64,000 bases of DNA from Aphidius gifuensis (taxonomy: Eukaryota > Arthropoda > Insecta > Hymenoptera > Braconidae): contig NC_057791.1 in the NCBI RefSeq assembly GCF_014905175.1, forward strand, positions 11,598,177 to 11,662,176, in the 5' to 3' direction. Under the pieces are notes generated by a model. It was not told the DNA's origin, ran no database searches, and saw nothing but the letters and a program-made list of their open reading frames with translations. The stretch's first letter is position 1. Each line of letters begins with the position of its first letter. Position numbers and translations under genes: made by a program. This document shows positions 12,401-24,400 of this stretch, one piece after another.

Positions 12401-15400
12401 TCACATGTGATCAAAAAAATATAAAATTGTTTTTAAATTAAAATGTGATCAATATATAAATCACATAATGTGATCAAAAATATAAATGTAATTTTAAATT
12501 AAAAATGATTATTTTGTTATGATTAGCGTGAGTGCTGTGTGTGAGTTTGTAACTGCGCATTCATTATAGTTTAGCTACATCTTGTACTCAGATGAACATG
12601 CTCCGCCCTCGAAAATTAATCTGGGTATTTCGTGGGAGCGGAAACGAACTCAGCAATTGCTCCGTGTTGTATTCTTCTACACGGGAGAATGGTGCCACGA
12701 CGTTGCTCTCTGCTAGCAATAATTGACCAAGTTACTAATTAATAGTCCCCACTCACCTTTTTTTTTTTTGACTGTATCAAGCCTGATACACTAGTCCGAC
12801 ACCAGCAAATACATCGTGAACATTCCAGGCTGGACACAGGCTTGGGTTCCCAGTCTTGACACAGGCCCTAGAGCCGGGTAATCAAGCTTATTCCAGGCTT
12901 GTGCCCGTCAACACTTTCTACCTGGGACAGGAATAAGGACACAAGGATTAGCGCTTGTACACTAAAAAAAACTTCTAAAATGCAGATTTTTTGTTCTTGC
13001 AAAAAAAGTTCATGGATTATGGAAAAATTGTCTTATATTAAAAAAAAATTTCTTAATTAGAGAACGAAAAATTTCTTGAATTATAAAAATATTGTCGTGA
13101 ATTATAACAAATAATTCCTTAACTAAAAAAACAAGTTCTCAAATACTTACAAAAATTTTTTGATTTATAGCAAAATGCTCTCATTTTTAGAAGTAAGTTT
13201 CTTGGTTTATATCCAAATATGTGTTTGAATTATAAAAAAATGTTCTAGATTTTAGAAGTAAGCGTCTCGGTTCAAAACGTATTTGTTATAATCCAAGAAA
13301 ATTATTGAGCAAACGAAGAAAAAAAAGTTCAAGTACAACTAAACCTAATAATTAATTTTGTTATTTCTTTAAAGAGGAGTTATCCGGAATATTTGTTAAA
13401 AGTATCAGCAAAGGAAGTGCTGCTGATGTTAGTGGTAAAATACAAATAAATGACAGAATCGTTGAAGTTGATGGGCACTCGTTACAAGGATACTCGAATC
13501 ATGAAGCGGTTGAAGTACTAAGAAGTACAGGACAAATTGTTGTACTCTGTTTAGAAAGATATTTACGGGGACCAAAATATGAACAATTACAACAAGCTAT
13601 TGCTGCTAGTGAATTACGAGTACCACAATTGAATTCACCATCAATTACAAGTTTGCCCAGTTTTCCAATGAGTACGGTAAGTTTATTGATCAATTTACTT
13701 GTATTTTATAAATTTATTTGCTGTGTAGTAGTTCAAAAACATTGAACATTCTTGTACATTCATGTAGTGGAATATTAATAAGAAAATGGAAAACTTGATA
13801 AGAAGAATAACGATGATAATTACTATTACAAAAAACAAATAATCAATAATAAATAATGAAACCCTTATATCCTTCTATAAAAAAGACAAACAGTCATATT
13901 GTTTGTATCGTCATTGGTCTTTGATTTCCAGGCTTTCCTTAGTCTTTCCCACTCATTTTTATATTACGTAGGTAGACTTACAGGACTAAAAAAAAAATTC
14001 TAAAATCGATACAAAAACTTCTTAATAATGGAAGTTGTTCTTTATTGTTTTCATAATTTCAAATTATATGATTGAATGTTTTTTGTTTTTTCCCGCCTCA
14101 ATAACGTAATAATTCAAAGATCTATTTTATCGATCAAGCAAATTATAACCACAGCAAAGAATATTTTACGCATGCGCGCATCCCTTTTTTGTCAAAAAAG
14201 AGTGTTAAAAATTAAATTGTTAGTTGTTTATATTTTCAAAAACTTTTGAACAAATAAACATAAAAAAATTTTGTAAAGCCGAAAAAATTCCTGCTTAAAT
14301 CCCTGAGAACCACACTTTCTTCTAACCAATCATTAAAAGCAATCCTTTATGGCTATTTTTTTATTAGAACATACCAGACGTCTGGTGAAAATAATTTGGC
14401 GGATTATGTCATAATATGGCATAATATGACATAATCTGACATAATATGACAAAATATGCCATATTCCGACCGATAAAAGAACTTTTTTTCTTCTTTCAAA
14501 ACTAAAAATTTCCTAGAACGAAAATTCTATTTTCAAGAAGTTTTGTTATCGAATATAGAATTTTTTTTTTACAGTGTATACTATAGGCTTCGCCTACGTA
14601 AAATATAATTTATAAACAAATGCTAATAACGTCTTCAAATGAAAAAAAAAATTCTTTAATCATAAAATAATACCAAAGTGTTCTTGATTTTATACTTACG
14701 AGCACATTGGCGCCCTACGCGCGCCTGTATCAATATTTTTTAACTTATATTCATTGTAATTTACGTGTTATAATCGATTTTCACGTGTTATAATCATTTT
14801 ATAATTGATTTTTATCGATTTATTTTATTGACATTTAATCCTTTGAAGATCACCCTTTGTTTATTTGATTTATTTCGTTAGCAACAAAAAAACAAACTAT
14901 GTCTCACTCGCTCTTTTTACTTTCGTCTTTTTGTTGCTAACGAAATAAATAAAGAAATAATAGAAATAAACAAAAAACTATATAAGAGTGAGTGAGAAGA
15001 AAAACGACCAATCAAATGTCCGGAAGACCGATGATGTTTCTCCTTTTTATATAAAGAAGATTGGTTTATGACCAAATATGTTGATACTCGATTGTTGTTT
15101 AATCGGAAAAATATAGATCGAATGAAGTAATATTTATAGTCCAAGAAATGAAGGCCGGAATCTACTATTTTTGATTTTGATTCCGAAAAAAAATAGGTGG
15201 GTGTCTATTTGCCGAAATTTTAAGAAATTTAAATAAAATAATGTTTTAAAATAAAACGAAACATTAAAATTGAAAACTGCAATTGGGCTTTACATGGTTT
15301 ATAAGAATATAGTCGATTTATACAATTTTGCTAAAAAATTTAGCGAAAAGGAAGAAGTTTCATGTAAAAAAAAACGAAAATTTTTTTTTAGTTAAATTAT

Positions 15401-18400
15401 TCAATACAAAATTAAAATGTATTAATTTTAGATGAAACTGAAAGAAACTATAGAACAAAAAAGATCTGGTAACGTTTGTTAGGGCGTGTGGCCTGCGTTA
15501 CCGTTGAAAATTAAAAATAATAACAATATGATAATAGTACATTTTTTTTATTTTTCTCAAAATAAATTATTTTATTTTTTTTTTTTCGTTCGAATTACGT
15601 AGACTTAAGGGGAAACAATACTATTGAAAAATTTACTTCACAAAAACCAAAGAATTTTCGTGAATATTGAACTTATCTGCATGAAATTTTGAAGATCTAT
15701 ATAAAATTGCATGGGCGAGGGCATGACTCTTTCAAAAATTGTTATTAACAAAAAAAATTATTAATAAATTACAGTTTTCTGCAAAATCTACGTAAAAAAG
15801 GAATCCAACGATTTTCATTCAAAAATAAATTCTTTGACTTAAAAATTTGCAGGAGTACTCAGAGTAAATATAGCCGAAGGCGTGATTCTCTCGAAAATTG
15901 AAAATTATAAAAAAAAATTTTATTGTTTTTTTTTTAATAATTATGATCTTTTTATCACCACGTCATTCCTCAATATTTGGGAAAACTAGATGGCACTACG
16001 AATGCTTCTACTATTTGGGGGATGAAATTTAGGTTGGGGCCCATGATGTAAGTTGTGAGTGCTTGTAGAGATTATAATTATAAAAATCAATTACAGTAAA
16101 AAATCGATTATTATAATAAAAAAAATTTAAAAAAAAAACGATTTCAAAAGTTTGTGTTGTGCCAAACAGTAAAAAATCGGATTTTGGCTTTGCCTTGTAT
16201 GTAAGTAGTTCGAAGAAAATACAAGTTTGTTTACATTTTATAACATCAAGTTGTCAAAAAAAAATTACAACAATTACATCCCTAGCGAAAATGCCGATAG
16301 TCGGATTGTGCACTGATCTCATACAAAAACGACACAAAACCGACACACGACTATAAGAATTTCTAAGTCACAAAAATAAATAGTAAGAAGCATTCAAAAA
16401 ATAAAATATTATGTCTAAATATTTCTAAATAATATTTTTATAATTTGAGACACATTAGAATTTTTTTTAAATAATTTTTTTATTGAAAAAACTCAATTCT
16501 GTTTATGTATTAAAAGTGAGGTTAGCTGTCAGAATCATTTGTACACGACTGTGAGATTTTACAATTCTCACACAATTCCGACACACGACTGTGAGAATTG
16601 TAAATCCGACACAAATCCGACAGACGTACGACAGTATATTTTTATTTTGTATTTAATATAAAAAAAGAGCATTTTATTAATAAAAAATTTTGTTCAATAT
16701 TAAAGTTATAATATTTTAATAATTTTAGGTATATTAGTTTTTTTTTCTTTGAATAAATTTTGACAAAAAAAATAATTGGAAACATGGGAAACCAAATACA
16801 TGGTTTCATTACAAATTACATTCGAGTTACAAAAATACCAAATACGTGGGAAACTGATTAAATGTATTAGTTTTGAAAAAAAAACCAAAAAATGATAATT
16901 TTCTAATAAAATAATTTTAAAAAAATCTAATATAATGCCTATAATTATTAAAAGATTATAATTTTATTATTAAACAAAAATTTTTGCAAATCGCAAATTC
17001 TCACAAACGATTCCAATTATTTTTTTTATCAAAATTCATTCAGAATAAAAAAATCTAATATGCCTAAAATCATTAAAATATTATAACTTTAATATTGAAC
17101 AAAATTTTTTATTAATAAAATGCTCTTTTTTTATATTAAATACAAAATAAAAATATACTGTCGTACGTCTGTCGGATTTGTGTCGGATTTACAATTCTCA
17201 CAGTCGTGTGTCGGAATTGTGTGAGAATTGTAAAATCTCACAGTCGTGTACAAATGATTCTGACAGCTAACCTCACTTTTAATACATAAACAGAATTGAG
17301 TTTTTTCAATAAAAAAATTATTTAAAAATTAATGTAAATTATAAAAATATTATTTAGAAATTTTAGACATAATATTTTATTTTTTAAATGCTTACTATTT
17401 ATTTTTGTGACTTTTTATAAATGTGTCGGTTTTGTGTCGTTTTTGTATGAGATCAGTGCACAAACCGACTGTCGGATTGGTGTCGGATCGGTGTCGCCAT
17501 TTTCGCTAGGGATATATGTTATGAATTTTGCATGGTATTTTATATTCAGCATGGTTTTTTAGATTCTGGTAGTTCCTAATAGATTTGCATGCAAGTATTC
17601 TTAGACATTGCTGTAATTAATAACGGCAACATTATAATACCAGCAGTGACAGAATTGTATTATCAAAAACAGATATGTTATGAATTTTGATTTTTGCATG
17701 GTGTTTTATATTATTATATTATTATATTGTTATTTTGGCAATCCAAGTTTGACAGGTTACTATTCTTGTGAAAAGAGCGCGCCTACTTATTACATTAGCT
17801 ATACTTTGGATAGCTGTGGTAGCTATCCAAAGCCTGACAAGCTAGTATCGCTACAGTAGCTATTTAGGATTGCGTATATGCATAACAATAAGTGTATACA
17901 CATACGAAGTAAAAACAACATATTAATGTACATTTACTAATTTTTAAAATTATTATCTGATTAAATTTATACTAAATTTGATGCACCAAATAAACGCCAA
18001 CTTGAATACAAAATCTTATGCTAAATTTTTAATAACTATATGGATTATTTCAGTCATTGTTAATAATAATTTGGTGCATCAGTTAATAAAGAGAGGTTAT
18101 GAACACAACAGCTGTTGACATTAAAATTATGTCGAACCTGACGAGCTGGTTAGCCACGCTTGCTATCCAGCCGGCTGGAATAACTAACCGATTGTCTTTT
18201 TAATATAGCGGGCCTGATTATTAAATCAACTACACTGAAAAAAAAAAATTCTATCTGATAGAAGTTTTCTTCTTGAAAAAAAATGTATTTGGATTAAGAT
18301 AAAGTTGATTTAGATTAAAACAAAGACTTCTTAATCCAAATCAAAAAAATTTTCTTGAAACATGAAAAAAAAGTCTTGGTTCGAGACGAACTGTTCATGT

Positions 18401-21400
18401 TTTTAGAAGTATACTTCTTGGATCATGAACAAATGCGTCTTGGACCGAGACAAACTGTTCATGTTTTTAGAAGTATACTTCTTGGATTATGGATAAATGT
18501 GTCTTGGATCGAGACGAACTGTCCATGTTTTTAGAAGTATGCTTCTTGGATTATGGATAAATGTGTCTTGGACCGAGACAAACTCTTCATGTTTTTAGAA
18601 GTATACTTCTTGGATTATGGATAAATGTGTCTCGAAAATTGAAAAAAAATGTATTATTTTTTTTTTAAGTTTTATATCAGTACATTCTAAAAATAAATTA
18701 AATCAAATAAGTGTTAAATTTAATTTATTAAAATACAAAATGTGTCAATATTGAATTGACTCAAAATACTAGCATTTAAATTGTTTATATTCTTAAATAA
18801 TAATAATGATAAAATGTTATCTAAATGTTTAATAAAATTTAGAAAACATAAAATAATACAATAGTACACTAAAGTAATACAAATTGATACGTGGTAGTGT
18901 TAGTTCATTTGTTCATGTAATAAATTTAAAAAAAAAAAAATATCTTGTCACTAAAGTAATACAAATAACTTCCCGTTTCTATATCGCGCCCGTGGTTAAG
19001 CGAGCTAAGGCACAGGTTTAGATTAGATAGGCTTTACGGTCATAGGTTCGGGTCCCGCGTTAGGTAAAAAAAAAAAAAAATTGTAGGAAAAAAAATTATA
19101 AAATAAAAATTGCAGGAAAAAAAAAATTACAAATTACAAGTTTGTAATTGAAAAATTTTTTTTATTTTTTTTATTTTCAATCCTATTGAAAATAAATGTT
19201 CATAAATAAAAACAATATTGCCTTGAACCGAGACATATCGATTCATAATTCAAGAAGAATACTTCTAAAAACATGAACAATATGTCTTGAACCGAGACAC
19301 TTTTGTTCATAATCCAAGAAGCATACTTCTAAAAACATGAACAGTTTGTCTTGAACCGAGACACATTTATCCATAATCCAAGAAGTATACTTCTAAAAAC
19401 ATGAACAGTTCGTCTTGAACCAAGACTTTTTTTTCATCTTTCAAGAAAATTTTTTTGATTTGAATTAAGAAGTCTTTGTCTTAATCCAAATCAATTTTAT
19501 CTTAATCCAAATACATTTTTTTTCAAGAAGAAAACTTCTATTCTTAAGAACTTTTTGTCTTATAAATAGAAATTTTTTTTTTCAGTGTATCTATTTTCTT
19601 GTATTAACTATCCTTTTTTAACTATCCAATGCCTCGTGACTGCAGCTAAAAATTTTTTTCCGTGTAGTAGTTCCTGATAAATTTGCTTGCAAGTATTCTT
19701 AAACATTGCTGTCATTATAATCATGACAATATTATAATAATACCAACAGTGCCAGAATCGTATTATCAAAAACAGATATGTTGTGAATTTTGCATGGTTT
19801 TTTATATTTAGCATGAAGTCAAATCTTCAAGAAAAGATTATAAATAATGTAAAACTCTAGTGACCAGTTATTTCATGATTGATTTATGATTTAATGTTTA
19901 ATGATTAATTGTGTATATAATCAAAGTGTATGGTGTTGAATTATTATTTCAAATTATAATAATGACACGTAATAATTCTCAATATTTTTCAAGTTTTAGA
20001 CGTCACTAGTATTCATTATTGTATGCGCGCGTAATCTATTTTGTTTGTAACATAGAACTACGCTTTATTGCATGATTGAAAAAATAATGTTTCGATTGGA
20101 TTCAAAATAAATATGTAAAATACATTTTATAATTTTAAGAGCATTATTTTTTTTTGCATGCCGTCTTGTAAATATTCATAATATATTATTGTATCTATGT
20201 ATTGAGAAAATTATCAATACTTATTTCAATGTACATGAAAGATAATTATAATAGGTATATTAATAATTATTTTAGCACAAGGTTACAATATTATATTGTT
20301 TAACAAATTAAAGTATATGCCTGCGTAGAAAAAAAAACCTTATTTTTTGTAAAGCATGGTTGTGTAGATTTAGGGTAAAAAGGCCCAATGTACTTTGAGA
20401 CTCATAGATGGGGCGGGAATTCACTCTATCGATAAATATAGGTTAGGGTTCACTTGAAACCAAGGGTATTGTTTCGCCTTAAGGGAGGCTATAGCTTTCG
20501 TTAAATTCAACGGAATGACTTCAAATTAGGCTCAAAAAACGTGGTTTTTGAAATTCTATCGCTCTTCAGGGGATCGGGCGATATTTCTAAAAATATTAGA
20601 GTATTTAGTGTATCAATGTATTTAGTGATGCCGCGATACGAAACGATACGAAGGCCTCATATCGTATCGTATCGTATTTTTCAAGGGCCATATCGTATTG
20701 TATCGTCAAGTGGTCATATCGCCTCCATATCGTATCGAAAATTCATCATATCGTATCGTATCGTGTGGTCCCCATATCGTATCGTATCGTCATATCGACG
20801 ATATTGTAAAAAAAAAATTCAGTTTCTTTTGTAGTTTTTCGAAAATTTATATATTTTTTTTCTTAGTACAGAAATGCCTGTATATGTATTTTATTTTTAT
20901 TACTTATACCATGTGTACTTCAGCATCTGAATTTTTTAAAATTTTTTCTGACCAATATATTTTCGAGGAAATACAAAGTTCTCAAAGCGATAGAATTGAG
21001 AAACTTTGATGGAGTCTCAGGGTCAAGGCGTGCAAATTGGTTTTCCGGCACGAAGGCTCATAAAAATATTTTCAAACAATGCTGTCTTATGTTTTTTTCA
21101 TATATACTTTTGTATGTGGTGGTTGTAAATACCCTGCTGTTAAAACACGGTTTCTGTTTTTTTTTTTTTTTTTTCTCGAAAAATTATTGTGTTAACAAAT
21201 ATTTTTATTTTTTTTCTAACGGTTTTTTTGGAGGTCATTTTCATGATTAAACTCTTCTGTCAATGTCTCAATTTTTTTTTCAAATTTAAATTTAAATTTA
21301 AAATATATACAGTTTTGGACATACTAAAATTAAATTCAGAAAAAATTTAGAAAAGATTCAGAAAAAATATAAATTACATTTAGAATATGTATACAGTTTT

Positions 21401-24400
21401 GGACATACTAAAATTAAACTTTTTCTAAATTTTTTCTTAATTTTTTGTAAATTTTTACTAAATTTAATTTTAGTATGCCCAAAATAAAAAACTGTGGTTT
21501 TAATACCGATTTTATCTTTTTTTTTCATAAAAATATGAACGAAGAGATGTTAAAATTAAAATTTTATATATTTGAATAAAAGTCAGTAATAGAATTGTGA
21601 TTAAAACAGCAAAGTAAAAACATTTAGAATTGTCATATTCTTATGTATATTTTTATAGAAATCTATCATAAGATTTGTGGCTTCGAGGTAAAGTACTTGC
21701 CTCCCGACCGGAAGGGTAAAAAAAATTTTAAATAAAAACAATTCATGGGAAGGGGTGGGGGGGGGGGGGAAATGTGATAAAATTTATATAAAACAAATAT
21801 ATAATTTTATATAAACTATTATATATAATCGTTATATATAAATTTTATATAAATTATATACACGTTTTCGCCCAATGTTATATATAATTGTTATATATAA
21901 TTTTATATATAAATTATAAATTTGTTTTCCGTGTGGGCCGATAGTATTTACATCGATAGTTTTTAGACTATCGCTCTCCCTACAAACTAATCAACCCTCC
22001 ACGACCTAACCCACTTCACGACGGCACGATTGATAAGAAAAAAGTTTTTTTATTTCTCATATGATGATGAAGGCTTTTTTTTGAAGTAAATGTCTTGGTT
22101 TATGAATAATTATGTCTTGGTTTAATACTAATTTATTTATTTATCTGGTTAGTTTGATAATGGATTTTATCACTTTTGTCGTTCTTTCTCCTCCTAGCTT
22201 TTTGTCGGTATTACAGGGTGGAATTGTAGAGCGAAAAAAAATTTTTCAAAAAAGAAATGCACCCAAGTAAGCTTTATAAAAGTGATCATTTTATAATATA
22301 CAAAATTAGTAAGATACGACGAACGGATGAAAATTGCAGGGTAATTTCTCCTTACACAGTAGCTCGACGGTAACGAAGATTATATTTTTCTTCAGGATGG
22401 TGATACAATTGAAATTGAGCTGGAGGGTGAATCACACACGACAGTTGACAGTGCAGCGTTGCGGGGAGTTGATCAAAGCGATGTTTCCAATAAGCTGGAG
22501 GATATGTCACTGGTTGAAGCTCTTTTGAGTGACCCATCTTGTGAATTAACGCCTCAAATTGAAGCAGCGATAAAAGATAAATGGCAGCGAATTGTTGGTC
22601 TAGACATCGAGATTGTTGTAAGTTAATAAATAATGTTTATTCGGATAAATGATCACTAGTATGATATTTTAAAGTTATCTACAAAAACATGAATTTTTCA
22701 GTTCAAAAACAAAAAAATGACATATTCTTATCTATAAATATGTCAAACGTTGATAATTAATTTCTTTTTAAATGAACGGGAACCTCGGTTGAACCTTACA
22801 TCAGGAGGGCTTAGGGTCAGGTTTACACATTTAAAGTGTACACAACGATTATTTTACACATTATTTGTGTAAAGTAAAAATATACACATTTTTACTTTAC
22901 ACAATTTTTTTGTACAAATCAATATTTTAGACATTTAATTTTACACATAATAATTTTACACACAATAATTTACACTAAATATTTTACACATAAATATTTT
23001 ATACATTTAATATTACACATAATAATTTATACCACATAAATATTTTACACATTATTATTTTACACATTAAAATCTAAACATAAAAATTACACAAATTAAT
23101 TAAATATTTTACACATTTTTATTTTACACAATAAAGTATTACACATAAAAAGTGTACGGGAATTACTTTTACCCGGGGGTCATTTTTATTTACACGAGCA
23201 ATTATACTTTGTCGACGACTCTTTAAGAAAGTCCCCAGGTTGCGTCGACAAAGTAGAAATGATCGTGTAAATGAAAATTACCCCGTGTAAAACTAATTCC
23301 CGTACACTTTTTATGTGTAATACTTTATTGTGTAAAATAAAAATGTGTAAAATATTTAATTAATTTGTGTAATTTTTATGTTTAGATTTTAATGTGTAAA
23401 ATAATAATAATGTGTAAATTATTATGTGTAAAACTTAATGTGTAAAATATTTACGTGTATAATTAAATATGTGATATATTTATGTGTAAAATTAAATGTG
23501 TAAAATATTTGTGTAAAACTATTTTGTGTACAAAAAAATTGTGTAAAATAAAAATGTGTATATTTTTACCGTGCACAAATAATGTGTAGAATCATCATTT
23601 CATTGACATCAAAAAAAAAAATATCTTGGGCCAAAGTTATCGCATTCCCCGCCATCGGACCACCTTTATACAAATTAATATATTGGATATTAAATGATTT
23701 TTCACACAGGTAGCGCAGTTGAAAAAATTTGCTGAAAGCAGTGGGCTTGGAATAAGTCTTGAGGGAACAGTTGACGTTGAGAACGGACAAGAAGTTCGAC
23801 CACACCATTATATACGTTCAATTCTTCCAGAAGGACCGGTCGGACAAAATAGAATTCTCTGTTCTGGTGATGAACTTTTAGAGGTCACTATCTTTTTTAC
23901 TAATTTGAAATTAACTCGGAATGAAAAATCTCATTCAATTATTATTTTTTTTCTTTTTTAGGTCAATGGTTATCGTCTCTTGGGAATAAATCACATGGAA
24001 GTTGTGACTGTGTTAAAAGAATTACCAATTCATGTTAGAATGGTTTGTGGAAGAAGTCATACATTACAAGATCCACTATGTCCAATCGACACAGCACAGC
24101 ATCAACTCGCATTTCAATCTAGAGTAAGTTTTAATAGTAATTATTTGTATTTAATAAATTATTTTATTCATTAACAAATAACTAGAGTATTTTGGGTGGA
24201 TCATTGCAAAATTTACTGCCAACAATGGATCGTCTTGTTAAAGCAAAATCAGATGGTTCATTAGCATCAACAACAACAACAACAACTGCAACTATAACTG
24301 ATGCAAATTTAACTAAAATGAAGTCACGTTCATTGGAACCACTAATTGGTTTGGCAATGTGGAGTGCTGAGCCACATATTATTGAACTTGTTAAAGGTGA

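Larger units (their letters stand above)
17560..19662. repeat. Group-2 CACGG element interrupted by a younger foldback
   Basis: 17760-18232 plus 19590-19662 correspond to the element at 45007-45656 in reverse order (ctatccagccggctgg, cacgaggc/gcctcgtgactgcagc, ttttttccgtgta). The element at 18233-19587 is inserted between the halves at aaatcaac|TA. The left terminus is less clear than the right. Confidence 0.75.

Noticed and set aside
20541..21009. Overlapping frames rich in SYRIV and PYRIVSS
   Set aside because: They are encoded by the atcgtatcgt short tandem repeat and contain no recognisable domain.
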